64,000 bases of DNA. It comes from an uncultured Duncaniella sp. (GTDB lineage Bacteria > Bacteroidota > Bacteroidia > Bacteroidales > Muribaculaceae). The stretch lies in assembly GCA_910587165.1 (NCBI GenBank), contig CAJUKP010000009.1, positions 1 to 64,000 of the forward strand, in the 5' to 3' direction. Shown here in pieces: positions 38,554-47,908 of this stretch (position 1 is its first letter; each line of letters begins with the position of its first letter). The notes below the pieces were generated by a model. That model did not search any database. It was not told the origin of the DNA and saw only the letters and a list, made by a program, of their open reading frames with translations. A program made the translations under genes and the position numbers.

Positions 38554-39663
38554 ATGTTCTACGAGGAACTGAAAAAATATTCATGGGACGAGACCACCCG
38601 TTTCATCAATTCACGCACATCCCGCGATGTGGAGATAGCCCTGTCGAAGGAACATCTCAACATCAATGATTTCATGGCGCTCGTCTCTCCCGCGGCAGCG
38701 GCCTATCTCGAGCCGATGGCGCAGTTGTCCCACCGCTACACCCTCGAGCGTTTCGGAAAGACAATCTCTATGTACATCCCCATGTACGTCTCCAACGCCT
38801 GCACCAACGCGTGTGTCTATTGCGGATTCAACCACAACAACCCCCTCGAGCGCGTCACCCTCTCGCTCGATCAGGTCAAAGCCGAATGTGAGGCCATCCG
38901 CCGGCTCGGGCCGTTTGAGAATCTGCTCATTGTCTCAGGTGAGTTTCCCACGCTCAACGGTGTCGACTATCTCGAGCAGGTGCTCCACGTGTGCCGCCCG
39001 TACTTCAACAACCTCACCATCGAGGTGATGCCGATGAAGACCGACAGCTATGCCAGGCTCGTCGAAAGCGGACTGAACGGTGTGGTATGTTTCCAGGAGA
39101 CATACCACGAGGCCAACTACCGCAACTATCATCCGCGCGGCATGAAGTCTATTTTCGAATGGCGAGTCAATGGCTTCGACCGTATGGGCATGGCCGGTGT
39201 CCACAAGATTGGCATGGGTGTGCTCATCGGTCTCGAGGACTGGCGGACCGACCTCACGATGATGGCGCGCCACCTCACATATCTGCGCAAGAATTACTGG
39301 AAGACCCGTTACAGCGTTAACTTCCCGCGACTGTGCCCGGCCGAGGGTGGCTACAAACCCCGCGTGGTGATGACCGACCGCGAGCTCGCTCAGGTGACGT
39401 TCGCATTCCGTATCTTCGACCATGATGTGGACATATCCTACTCGACAAGAGAAGAGCCGTCATTCCGCGCCAACATGATGAAACTCGGAGTCACATCAAT
39501 GAGTGCCGGAAGCAAGACCGAACCGGGAGGCTACTGCTCGACACCCGATGCCCTGGAGCAGTTCCGGGTATCAGACCCGCGTTCCCCGCTCGCCGTGACC
39601 GACGAGATCCGCCGGCTCGGCTATGAAGCCGTCTGGAAAGACTGGGACAAGATCTTCGACTGA
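38554..39663 (+). CDS. thiH: 2-iminoacetate synthase (radical SAM)
   Basis: The protein has 369 residues. ThiH cleaves tyrosine to dehydroglycine for ThiG. The radical-SAM cluster motif is CTNACVYCGF (CxxxCxxC, about residues 83-90). Further blocks VSGEFPTL, CFQETYHEANYRNYHPRG and KTEPGGYCS are typical. Use of ThiH rather than ThiO implies an oxygen-independent pathway, in agreement with an anaerobe. Last gene of the operon; a hairpin terminator follows at 39687. Confidence 0.96.
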   Translation: MFYEELKKYSWDETTRFINSRTSRDVEIALSKEHLNINDFMALVSPAAAAYLEPMAQLSHRYTLERFGKTISMYIPMYVSNACTNACVYCGFNHNNPLERVTLSLDQVKAECEAIRRLGPFENLLIVSGEFPTLNGVDYLEQVLHVCRPYFNNLTIEVMPMKTDSYARLVESGLNGVVCFQETYHEANYRNYHPRGMKSIFEWRVNGFDRMGMAGVHKIGMGVLIGLEDWRTDLTMMARHLTYLRKNYWKTRYSVNFPRLCPAEGGYKPRVVMTDRELAQVTFAFRIFDHDVDISYSTREEPSFRANMMKLGVTSMSAGSKTEPGGYCSTPDALEQFRVSDPRSPLAVTDEIRRLGYEAVWKDWDKIFD

Positions 39664-39686
39664 CATCGCGGCTGACATCTGATCAG

Positions 39687-39724
39687 AATAAGGACACATG
39701 GAAACGTTTCCCTGTGTCCTTATT
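39687..39724 (+). terminator. Terminator of the thiamine operon
   Basis: The stem pairs 39687-39698 with 39713-39724 (AATAAGGACACA), continues after one mismatch through GGAAA/TTTCC and closes with a two-base loop. T-rich sequence (TTCCTTCTG) follows. The right flank resembles the arm of the inverted repeat at 25165-25215. The remaining 76 bp before the receptor gene show no promoter match. Confidence 0.75.
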
Positions 39725-39800
39725 TCCTTCTGTGCCTTGCGGTCACAATTTTTCTTGCTTCACACCGTTATAATATAGTACCAATCTGATATTATACGAC

Positions 39801-42203
39801 ATGACAAGGCTCCGCCTGCACTTCTGCATAATTCTTATAATCCTCTCGGTTCTGACCTCGGTGGCCCAGGTGAAAATCCACGGCAAGATCACCGATGCCG
39901 ACAATCAGCCCATTGAATTCGCCACCGTGCGCATCGGTGGCACAGCCATCGGAGTCACATCCGGTCTCGAGGGGGAATACTCCCTCTCATGCGCCAAGGC
40001 TGACACTATCAACGTCTACTTCTCATGTATCGGTTTCCGCGAGGAGAAACGTCAGCTCATCGACGCCGACAAGGATGTCACTCTCAACGTGCGTCTGCAG
40101 CTCAACACCGAAGTGCTCCAGCAGGTGGAGATTACCGAACTGAAGAAACAGACCGGCTCTGTGCAGAGCATCAGCACCGACGACCTTCGCCGCAACCCCG
40201 ACGCATCGGGCGGAAGCGTGGAGGCCCTGCTCTCCACTATGGCCGGCGTGACAGGATCCAACGAGATGTCGTCACAGTACTCCGTGCGCGGCGGCTCTTA
40301 CGATGAGAACTCGGTGTATATCAACGGGATCGAGGTCTATCGTCCGCAGCTCATATCATCTGGCCAGCAGGAGGGTCTGAGCATCATCAACCCCGATCTC
40401 GTCGGGGCCATCGGATTCTCCACAGGTGGATTCCCGGCTGAATACGGCGACAAAATGTCATCCGTGCTCGACATCACCTACCGCGAGCCTGAGGCGTTCG
40501 AGGGTTCGGTGTCAGGCAGCCTGATGGGAGGATCCCTCTCCATCGGACAGGGCAACAAACGGTTAAGCCAGCTGCACGGACTCAGATACAAGACCAATTC
40601 GTCGCTCCTCGGATCAATGGACACCAAAGGTGAATACGATCCGTCATATTTCGACTATCAGACCTCCGTCACATACCGTTTCTCCGACCGTTTCAAGGCA
40701 TCATTCCTCGGCAATATCTCCATAAACAGTTATAAATTCACCCCTAAGAACCGCACCACTACATTCGGAACCTCCACAGATGCCAAGCAGTTCACCGTCT
40801 ACTTCGACGGACATGAGAAAGACCGTTTCGAGACATATTTCGGAGCCTTGTCTCTCGACTACCGCGTCAACCGCGGCACCAGTCTCCAGCTTCTCGCATC
40901 CGGGTTTCTGAGCAACGAGCTGGTGGCCTACGACATATCCGGAGAATATTGGCTTGATCAGGCCGGAACATCCGATGTCGGCGGCGAACTCGGTGTGGGA
41001 CGCTATCACGAACACGCCCGCAACAGGCTGAAAGCTTCCGTAATGGCCCTGGCGCTCAAGGGTCGCACCGCACTCAACTCAAACCACACGCTGACCTACG
41101 GGGTCAACGTCCAGGCCGAGAAAATCATGGACCGCAGCCGCGAATGGGAACTCCGTGATTCCGCCGGATTCTCACTCCCCGCCCTTCCCGACCAGCTCAG
41201 GGTGGTCTACAACCTCGACTCCCACCACGATCTCAGTTCGACCCGCCTTTCGGCCTTCGCCCAGGACTCATGGAAAATATCGACCTCGGCCGGATTCCTG
41301 ACCCTCAACGCCGGTGTGCGTCTGAGCCATTGGAGTTTCAACAAGGAAACCCTTATCAGTCCGCGCCTCTCGCTCGGATTCATCCCCGACAAAGCTCCCG
41401 GATGGGCCTTGCGCTTCGCCACGGGCCTCTATTACCAGTCACCCTTCTACAAGGAATACCGTATGCCTGTATCTGACGATATGGGCAACCAGACCATCGT
41501 CCTTAACAAAGATATAAAGTCGCAGCGAAGCTTCCACCTCATAGCCGGGGCTGACTACACGTTCCGTACCTTCAACCGCCCGTTCAAACTCTCGGGCGAG
41601 GTCTACTACAAAGCCCTGTCCAATCTCGTCCCTTATGAGATCGACAACCTGAAGCTTGTCTATACCGGCAGGAATGAGGCTACTGGCTATGCCACGGGCA
41701 TCGACCTGAAGCTGTTCGGACAGTTTGTGCCCGGAAGCGACTCATGGGTCAGTTTCTCACTAATGAAGGCCAACGAAAAAGTGGCCGGTAAGACGGCACC
41801 CCGTCCCACCGACCGCACATACAGTTTCGGTATATTCTTCACCGATTATTTCCCTAAATTCCCGAAGCTCAAATTCTCGCTTAAAGGAATTTTCATGGGT
41901 GGACTTCCGGCCACGTCACCAAGATCCACACGATATGACGGATATTTCCGTATGCCACCGTACAAGCGTCTTGACGCCGGACTCTCCTACGCGCTTCTCT
42001 CACCGCTCAAGGAGGGCGAGAGCCGTGGCGGTCTGGCCGGAAAGCTACGCAGCGTCTGGATAGGCGTGGATTTCTTCAATCTGCTCGACATATCCAATGT
42101 GGCATCATACTATTGGGTGACCGATGTGAACGACATCCAGTATGCGGTGCCCAATTATCTCACACGCCGCCAGTTCAATGTCAGGCTCTCGATAGATTTC
42201 TGA
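39801..42203 (+). CDS. TonB-dependent outer-membrane receptor with CarboxypepD-like domain
   Basis: The protein has 800 residues with a signal peptide (about 1-22), a carboxypeptidase-D-regulatory-like domain (VKIHGKITDADNQPIEFATVRI), a plug domain (SGGSVEALLSTMAGVTGSNEMSSQYSVRG, VYINGIEVYRP) and a 22-strand barrel that ends in RQFNVRLSIDF. It takes up an unknown ligand using TonB. No SusD partner is next to it, so it is not a SusCD pair. The position after the thiamine operon may suggest a thiamine-related ligand, but it has its own spacing and no riboswitch, so this is weak. It is convergent with the acetyltransferase gene (3-bp gap). Confidence 0.88.
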   Translation: MTRLRLHFCIILIILSVLTSVAQVKIHGKITDADNQPIEFATVRIGGTAIGVTSGLEGEYSLSCAKADTINVYFSCIGFREEKRQLIDADKDVTLNVRLQLNTEVLQQVEITELKKQTGSVQSISTDDLRRNPDASGGSVEALLSTMAGVTGSNEMSSQYSVRGGSYDENSVYINGIEVYRPQLISSGQQEGLSIINPDLVGAIGFSTGGFPAEYGDKMSSVLDITYREPEAFEGSVSGSLMGGSLSIGQGNKRLSQLHGLRYKTNSSLLGSMDTKGEYDPSYFDYQTSVTYRFSDRFKASFLGNISINSYKFTPKNRTTTFGTSTDAKQFTVYFDGHEKDRFETYFGALSLDYRVNRGTSLQLLASGFLSNELVAYDISGEYWLDQAGTSDVGGELGVGRYHEHARNRLKASVMALALKGRTALNSNHTLTYGVNVQAEKIMDRSREWELRDSAGFSLPALPDQLRVVYNLDSHHDLSSTRLSAFAQDSWKISTSAGFLTLNAGVRLSHWSFNKETLISPRLSLGFIPDKAPGWALRFATGLYYQSPFYKEYRMPVSDDMGNQTIVLNKDIKSQRSFHLIAGADYTFRTFNRPFKLSGEVYYKALSNLVPYEIDNLKLVYTGRNEATGYATGIDLKLFGQFVPGSDSWVSFSLMKANEKVAGKTAPRPTDRTYSFGIFFTDYFPKFPKLKFSLKGIFMGGLPATSPRSTRYDGYFRMPPYKRLDAGLSYALLSPLKEGESRGGLAGKLRSVWIGVDFFNLLDISNVASYYWVTDVNDIQYAVPNYLTRRQFNVRLSIDF

Positions 42204-42206
42204 GAA

Positions 42207-42767
42207 TCATTTTCTCAGATGGTCCATCAGCACGTAAGCGAACGGCCTGTCGCCCACCTTCACGAACCCTATGCTCTCATATAGCCTCCGGGCACGGTGG
42301 TTGTTCTTCTCCACGAGGAGTCCGGCCGGTTTCCCGGTTGCATGGGCTTTCTCGACCATAGCGTTGAGCAGGCTTGTGGCTATACCCTTTCCGCGATGTT
42401 CGGGGAGCACGGCGAGAGTGTCGAGGTAGAACTCCTCACCGTCACACTCGTCATCCACATCTCCCATCTCAAGATCAAGGATCTCCCTGGCGGCGGCGAA
42501 GAAATGCTCACGCATCGGGTGAAGCAACGCTCCGTCATAGCCCACTATCGCCCCGAGAGGCTCTCCGGCTTCATCAACGGCCACAAGTGTATTGCGGTAG
42601 CTGTACTGGGTGTCATCCATCTCGGCCAGTGATGCGAAAACGCGTTTCACATCATAGAGTGTATGGTGTTCACCGGCAAGATTCAGGCATATTTCCTCTC
42701 CGACGGCGTCCATGACGCACGAGGCTATGAATCCTGCATCACTTTTTCTTCCGGGTATGATTTTCAT
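42207..42767 (-). CDS. GNAT-family N-acetyltransferase
   Basis: The protein has 186 residues. The acetyl-CoA site is LDTLAVLPEHRGKGIATSLL (about residues 112-131), followed by NNHRARRLYESIGF, the usual GNAT beta-6/alpha-4 region. The substrate is unknown. ATG overlaps the ribD stop by 4 bp, so it is the last gene of the long minus-strand unit that begins near 52858. It ends 3 bp from the receptor gene. Confidence 0.85.
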   Translation of the reverse strand: MKIIPGRKSDAGFIASCVMDAVGEEICLNLAGEHHTLYDVKRVFASLAEMDDTQYSYRNTLVAVDEAGEPLGAIVGYDGALLHPMREHFFAAAREILDLEMGDVDDECDGEEFYLDTLAVLPEHRGKGIATSLLNAMVEKAHATGKPAGLLVEKNNHRARRLYESIGFVKVGDRPFAYVLMDHLRK

Positions 42768-43738
42768 ATTTCTGTAGTTATCTTTCTTTTATCTGGTTTG
42801 ACATAGCAGGTTATGCAGTTCCCGTCCACCATGGCCCTTGACTCGGTCACGGCATCCGACGGGACATCCGGTGCCTGCACTCTTCCTCCGATACATACAG
42901 GCGACCGCTCCACCCTTATCTTATCCCACAGCCCTTCGGCCATGAAAGAACGGAGCACACCGGCTCCACCCTCCACAAGAAGCGAGGTAACACCGTCGGC
43001 ATAGAGGAGCGACATCACAGCGCTGAGCGAATCATATTCACTTATCACCGTCACATCGTCAGGTGTCACAGTCCGGCCCCGGCGGTCAAGCACGAACCGG
43101 CGCGGCGAGCGTCCGGCGAAGAGCCGTGTGTCAAGCCCGGGGGAATCGGCGAGATAAGTCCCGCTCCCCACAAGTATCGCATCATGCTCCGCCCTGAGCT
43201 TATGGACAAGCACAGCCGTAAGAGGAGTCGATATCCTGCCGTCGATAAAACGGTCGGCGCTCTCCGCCCACTTGAGGGTGATGAATGGGCGGCGTAGGGT
43301 GTGGGCTGTGAAGAACTTGCTGTTCAGCCTGCGGCATTCATCCTCAAGCACACCGGTCACGACCTCCACACCTGCCTCGCGCAATATGGCTATGCCACGT
43401 CCCGACACCTTTTCAAACGGATCAGTGGTGCCCACCACAACCCTCGGGATCTTCTTGTCCACTATCAGCCGGGCGCATGGCGGTGTCTTGCCATAGTGGG
43501 AACACGGTTCGAGGGTGACATACATGGTGCTGTCCTGCAGCAGCGCCTCATCCTTGACAGATGCTATGGCATTCACCTCGGCATGGCCCTCGCCACACCT
43601 CCTGTGCCAACCCTCACCTATGATACGGCCGTCATTGCCGACAATCACAGCCCCCACCATAGGATTGGGCGATGCGTCGAGCCTGCCGTGCGAGGCAAGC
43701 TCGAGCGCGCGCCGCATATATTTTTCCTCGGTTTTCAT
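42764..43738 (-). CDS. ribD: Bifunctional riboflavin deaminase/reductase
   Basis: The protein has 324 residues with two parts. The N-terminal deaminase (about 1-145) shows the zinc site GHAEVNAIA and LEPCSHYGKTPPCARLI. The C-terminal reductase (about 150-315) shows RRFVLDRRG and TSLLVEGGAGVL. It carries out the second and third steps of riboflavin synthesis. It overlaps both ispG (4 bp) and the acetyltransferase (4 bp). No FMN riboswitch precedes it. Confidence 0.94.
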   Translation of the reverse strand: MKTEEKYMRRALELASHGRLDASPNPMVGAVIVGNDGRIIGEGWHRRCGEGHAEVNAIASVKDEALLQDSTMYVTLEPCSHYGKTPPCARLIVDKKIPRVVVGTTDPFEKVSGRGIAILREAGVEVVTGVLEDECRRLNSKFFTAHTLRRPFITLKWAESADRFIDGRISTPLTAVLVHKLRAEHDAILVGSGTYLADSPGLDTRLFAGRSPRRFVLDRRGRTVTPDDVTVISEYDSLSAVMSLLYADGVTSLLVEGGAGVLRSFMAEGLWDKIRVERSPVCIGGRVQAPDVPSDAVTESRAMVDGNCITCYVKPDKRKITTEI

Positions 43739-45285
43739 TTCATATCCGGCTCCACCCAGTCACCGTTCTCCTTTATCAGGTCAACGAGACGCACTATGGC
43801 CTCCTCGGCGGGGATATTCTTCACGATGCACTCCTTGCCCTTGTAGAGACTGATCTTGCCGATGCCGGCGCCCACATATCCGTAGTCAGCGTCGGCCATC
43901 TCGCCGGGTCCGTTCACTATGCACCCCATGACCCCGATTTTCAGCCCTTTGAGATGCGATGTGGCCGCCTTGATGTCCCTGAGGGTCGACTGGAGGTCGT
44001 AGAGTGTACGTCCACACCCGGGGCAGGATATGAACTCGGTCTTGGATATCCGCTGGCGTGTGGCCTGGAGTATGTTCAGACACAGATTGTTGAGCCACTC
44101 CCGGTCCTCTCCCTCGGCTTCTATCCAGATTCCGTCGGAATATCCCTTCAGCAGCAGACGGCCGAGATCGACAGATGCCGCTATAGTGATTGAGTCACGG
44201 TCAAGACCCGTATAATCAGCCTTCAGGATGACAGGGTCGAGGCTATCCTTCAACTCCAGAAGCTCAGCCTCTATCTTCTTTGACAGATCCGGGCCCGAGG
44301 CGGCTATCACACGCACCCCTTCGAGATCGTCGGCCGACAGATCCAGTCCGACAATCTGAGGCACCCTGTCGCTCCAACGGCTCTGACGGCGTTCATACAC
44401 GAACTTCTCTTCCGTTGGCACTCCGTCGCCCATTCCGGCCACATGGTCAAGTATGGCACGTGCGACAGGAATCTCACATTCCGGCTCCTCGCTGAGCGAC
44501 ACACGGATCGTATCTCCGATGCCGTCGGCGAGCAGAGAGCCTATGCCGACAGCCGATTTGATGCGTCCATCCTCACCGTCACCGGCCTCGGTGACCCCGA
44601 GATGAAGGGGAAAGTGCATATCCTCGGCATCCATGGCGGCCACCAGACGGCGCACGGTCTCAGTCATCACCACCACATTGGAGGCTTTGATCGAGATGGC
44701 CACATCGCGGAAATCATGCTTGAGGCAGACACGCAGGAATTCCAGCGCGCTCTCCACCATGCCGGCAGGTGTGTCGCCGTAACGGCTCATGATACGGTCG
44801 GAAAGCGATCCGTGGTTCACACCTATGCGCAACGCGGTGCCATGTTCGCGACATATCTCAAGGAGCGGAAGAAGCCCCTCCTCGATCTTCGCGGTCTCGG
44901 CGGCATACTCCTCGTCCGTATAGTCGATTTTCTTGAACACTCGTCCGGGATCGACAAAATTCCCCGGATTTATACGTACCTTCTCCACCTGCGAGGCCGC
45001 TGCAAGAGCCGCCCGTGGATTGAAATGTATGTCGGCCACGAGAGGCACGTCATATCCGTCCTCACGGAGCCTGGCTCTGATCTCTCCGAGGTTTTCGGCT
45101 TCCCTCACACCCTGTGCTGTAAGCCTCACGATCTCTCCTCCGGCATCGGCTATCCTTTTGGCCTGTGCCACGGAGCCTTCCGTGTCCATGGTCGAAGTCG
45201 ATGTCATCGACTGTATGGCGATGGGATGGCCGGATCCAATGGTCACTCCGCCTATCCTCACCGGCCACGCCTGGCGTCTCTTCAT
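43735..45285 (-). CDS. ispG: 4-hydroxy-3-methylbut-2-enyl-diphosphate synthase
   Basis: The protein has 516 residues and makes HMBPP in the MEP isoprenoid pathway using a 4Fe-4S cluster. The barrel starts at RRQAWPVRIGGVTIG with ADIHFNPRAAL and INPGNF; cluster cysteines are in CPGCGRTLYD and GCIVNGPGEM. Between both halves is the extra domain found in Bacteroidetes and plant enzymes, here relatively short (the family in Bacteroides is longer). purE stops 2 bp upstream and the ribD start overlaps its end. Confidence 0.94.
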   Translation of the reverse strand: MKRRQAWPVRIGGVTIGSGHPIAIQSMTSTSTMDTEGSVAQAKRIADAGGEIVRLTAQGVREAENLGEIRARLREDGYDVPLVADIHFNPRAALAAASQVEKVRINPGNFVDPGRVFKKIDYTDEEYAAETAKIEEGLLPLLEICREHGTALRIGVNHGSLSDRIMSRYGDTPAGMVESALEFLRVCLKHDFRDVAISIKASNVVVMTETVRRLVAAMDAEDMHFPLHLGVTEAGDGEDGRIKSAVGIGSLLADGIGDTIRVSLSEEPECEIPVARAILDHVAGMGDGVPTEEKFVYERRQSRWSDRVPQIVGLDLSADDLEGVRVIAASGPDLSKKIEAELLELKDSLDPVILKADYTGLDRDSITIAASVDLGRLLLKGYSDGIWIEAEGEDREWLNNLCLNILQATRQRISKTEFISCPGCGRTLYDLQSTLRDIKAATSHLKGLKIGVMGCIVNGPGEMADADYGYVGAGIGKISLYKGKECIVKNIPAEEAIVRLVDLIKENGDWVEPDMK

Positions 45286-45287
45286 GA

Positions 45288-45794
45288 TCAGTCTACTTTA
45301 TAGTCATACTTCACATCCTTCAGCTCCTGATTGGCCTTTACAATCTTCTGCGAGAGGGTGCTCCGGTAGCTTTCATAGCGTGAGGCAAGCTCCTCATCGG
45401 AAAGAGCGAGGATCTGCACGGCTGTGACAGCGGCATTCATTCCGGCATTGATGCCGACAGTGGCCACGGATATGCCCGGAGGCATCTGGACGATGGAATA
45501 GAGTGCGTCCATGCCGCTGAGGGTAGAGTTGATGGGTATACCGATCACAGGCAGCGGAGTCATGGCGGCGATCACTCCGGGGAGCGCGGCGGCCATGCCG
45601 GCGGCTGCTATGATCACTTTGATGCCGCGCTCCTTGGCGCCACGGGCAAACTCCTCTACCTCGAGGGGGGTGCGGTGGGCCGAAAGGGCGTTCATCTCGA
45701 AAGGCACCTGCATCTCGTTGAGAAAATCAGCGGCCTTCTTGAGTATGGGAAGATCACTTGTGCTTCCCATGATGATGCTGACGATTGGTTTCAT
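45288..45794 (-). CDS. purE: N5-carboxyaminoimidazole ribonucleotide mutase
   Basis: The protein has 168 residues, class I PurE. It converts N5-CAIR to CAIR in purine synthesis. Motifs: IIMGSTSDLPILKKA at the start, NALSAHRTPLEVEEFARGA, then AAGMAAALPGVIAAMTPLPVIG. The partner purK is not in the window. Located between a PAP2 gene (26 bp upstream) and ispG (2 bp downstream). Confidence 0.95.
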   Translation of the reverse strand: MKPIVSIIMGSTSDLPILKKAADFLNEMQVPFEMNALSAHRTPLEVEEFARGAKERGIKVIIAAAGMAAALPGVIAAMTPLPVIGIPINSTLSGMDALYSIVQMPPGISVATVGINAGMNAAVTAVQILALSDEELASRYESYRSTLSQKIVKANQELKDVKYDYKVD

Positions 45795-45820
45795 GTATGT
45801 TTATTGTATTTAGAGATTGT

Positions 45821-46426
45821 TTATATCATGCTCAGGAGCCATACACAGATGAATCCGTTGGCACATCCGGCCAATACCTGCATGAGCGTATGCCGGCCGA
45901 GATATACTCTCGCGGTCATCACAAGCCCGGTGGCTATTATGGCTGCTGACACCCATATCTCGAGATTGAAGATGGCGTAGCCCGAGGTCATCATCCTGAA
46001 CATCAGGGCCACGAGTCCTCCCATTGCCGCCCCGTGGGCCGAGATTTTCCACCAGCGGTTGACTATTATGTTCACAACAGCCGCCAGGGCGCCTCCCGCG
46101 AAAAACATATCTATCCACAGCGGCAGACCCGCCCGATAGAGAAACAGTCCCGCCCCGAGATAGCACAGCACCGTCAGGATATATGGCGCCGTGCGCTCTG
46201 TCCGCTCGTTAAGAGCCGCATCCTTGATCACCCCGGTCTTGTAGAGCGCGAGTATGCCCGTCACAGGGATTATGCACGTGATCAGGAACACCACTCCTAT
46301 GGCAAGCCACAGAAACCCGCGCGGAACGATGGCCATTATGGTAAGATATGACACGAGAATCATCCCGTAGGTCGGGACAAGCAACGGCGAGAATACAGCC
46401 GAGAGGATATGTGATAGCTTCTTCAT
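45821..46426 (-). CDS. PAP2-superfamily membrane phosphatase-like protein
   Basis: The protein has 201 residues and five or six membrane helices. PAP2-type motifs are recognisable: NERTERTAPY, SAHGAAMGGLVA and RVYLGRHTLMQVLAG (catalytic His region). Such proteins remove phosphates from lipids such as undecaprenyl or phosphatidylglycerol phosphate. The exact lipid is not known. It is 39 bp after rpoN in the same unit. Confidence 0.8.
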   Translation of the reverse strand: MKKLSHILSAVFSPLLVPTYGMILVSYLTIMAIVPRGFLWLAIGVVFLITCIIPVTGILALYKTGVIKDAALNERTERTAPYILTVLCYLGAGLFLYRAGLPLWIDMFFAGGALAAVVNIIVNRWWKISAHGAAMGGLVALMFRMMTSGYAIFNLEIWVSAAIIATGLVMTARVYLGRHTLMQVLAGCANGFICVWLLSMI

Positions 46427-46465
46427 GTCTTTATAACAATTCTCACGCGGGGTTTACTTTCTGAC

Positions 46466-47908
46466 CTAAAGTTTCTTTCTCAGACGTGCCACCGGAATCC
46501 CGAGTTTCTCGCGATATTTAGCCACAGTGCGGCGGGCTATGTCATAGCCGCGGTCATGAAGCGACGCCATTATGGCATCGTCGCTCAGAGGAGAGGCTGT
46601 ATTCTCTCCGGATATGATCTCCTTTATCGCCGCAAGAATCTCATGGGATGATGAATTTCCTTCATCGCTCACCTTCTCATTGAAAAAGAATTTCAGCGGA
46701 TACACACCTCCGGCCGTAGCCACATACTTACCGGCCGTAGCCCGCGACACAACCGATATGTCATAGCCGGTCAGGGCGGCCACATCCTTCAGTATCATCG
46801 GATGGAGGCGCGTCTCATCCTCCGTGATGAAGAAGTCACGCTGGAGCCTGACAATAGCCTCCATCACCCTCATCAGGGTGATCTGCCTCATACGCACCAG
46901 CTCGATGAACCCGGTGGCCTCCTCCCGCTTGCGGGATATGAACGACAAGGCCTCCGACCGGCGCGAGATCTGGTCAGCTGCAGCCGGCGGTTCATCCTCC
47001 ACGGCAGCGAAACTGCTCTCGATGGTCAGATCGGGTATATTGCCGGGCATTGCCACCGTAAGATTTCCGTTCTGGTCTGCCTCGACCGTGAAATCGGGTA
47101 TTATATGGCGTGTGCGGTCATCTGCCTCGCTCTCCCCTATCCGGCTTGCCGGCTTGGGATCGAGATTGCGTATCACATCCTCGGCATCGCGGAGCTCCTC
47201 CCTGCTGATTCCCATGGCCGACATCAGACGGTCGAAATGCCGGTTGGAGAACAGGTCGAAATAATGGCTCACTATCTCCAGGGCATTGTCGCGGTTTTTG
47301 CCGGATGGCATACGCCTCAGCTGCAGCACAAGACAATCGCGCAGATCGTTGGCCCCGACTCCGGCAGGATCGAGAGTGCGTATCATTTCATATATCCGGC
47401 GTATCTCCCTGTCATCGGCATCAATACCTGCATTGAAAGCGAGATCGTCCTGTATATCGGTCAGGGAGCGGGTCATATAACCGTTGTCGTCGAGATTTCC
47501 GGCTATATAGCGGGCCACGTCAAGCTCCCGCTCGCTGAGATCCGTTTCCGACAGCTGCCCCATCAGACAGTCGATCAGCGATCCGTCGCCGGCCACTGCC
47601 ACCGGCTCGTAATACCGGTCGTCGGCACTATGGTTGCGGGCCTCGAGACGATAGGACGGTATGTCATCCTCATCACGGTAGTCGGCAAGCTGCATCTGTT
47701 CAGCGGTCTCATGGAAATCCTCGCCGCCGGTGTCACCCTCGGCCATACGGTCGGCCACCTCGAGGGCCGGATTGTCGTCAAGTTCACGACGCACCTCCTC
47801 CTCCATCTCCGGGCCGGTCATCTCAAGCATTCTGACAAAACGCATCTGCAGCGGCGAGAGCCGTTGCTGCAGTTTCTGGGTCAGTGATTGCCTGAGTGCT
47901 TCTTTCAT
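46466..47908 (-). CDS. rpoN: RNA polymerase sigma-54 factor
   Basis: The protein has 480 residues from ATG at 47908 (MKEALRQSLTQKLQQRLSPLQM), overlapping the neuB stop; longer frame upstream is a shadow. Region I is Gln/Leu-rich (about 1-50), then an acidic linker, the core-binding region, and the C-terminal HTH and RpoN box (ARRTVAKYREKLGIP, about residues 460-474). It directs transcription at -24/-12 promoters together with AAA+ activators, none of which is encoded in this window. Confidence 0.95.
   Translation of the reverse strand: MKEALRQSLTQKLQQRLSPLQMRFVRMLEMTGPEMEEEVRRELDDNPALEVADRMAEGDTGGEDFHETAEQMQLADYRDEDDIPSYRLEARNHSADDRYYEPVAVAGDGSLIDCLMGQLSETDLSERELDVARYIAGNLDDNGYMTRSLTDIQDDLAFNAGIDADDREIRRIYEMIRTLDPAGVGANDLRDCLVLQLRRMPSGKNRDNALEIVSHYFDLFSNRHFDRLMSAMGISREELRDAEDVIRNLDPKPASRIGESEADDRTRHIIPDFTVEADQNGNLTVAMPGNIPDLTIESSFAAVEDEPPAAADQISRRSEALSFISRKREEATGFIELVRMRQITLMRVMEAIVRLQRDFFITEDETRLHPMILKDVAALTGYDISVVSRATAGKYVATAGGVYPLKFFFNEKVSDEGNSSSHEILAAIKEIISGENTASPLSDDAIMASLHDRGYDIARRTVAKYREKLGIPVARLRKKL

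Noticed and set aside
42764..43738. FMN riboswitch for ribD
   Set aside because: The gene overlaps ispG, with no leader in which such an element could lie.
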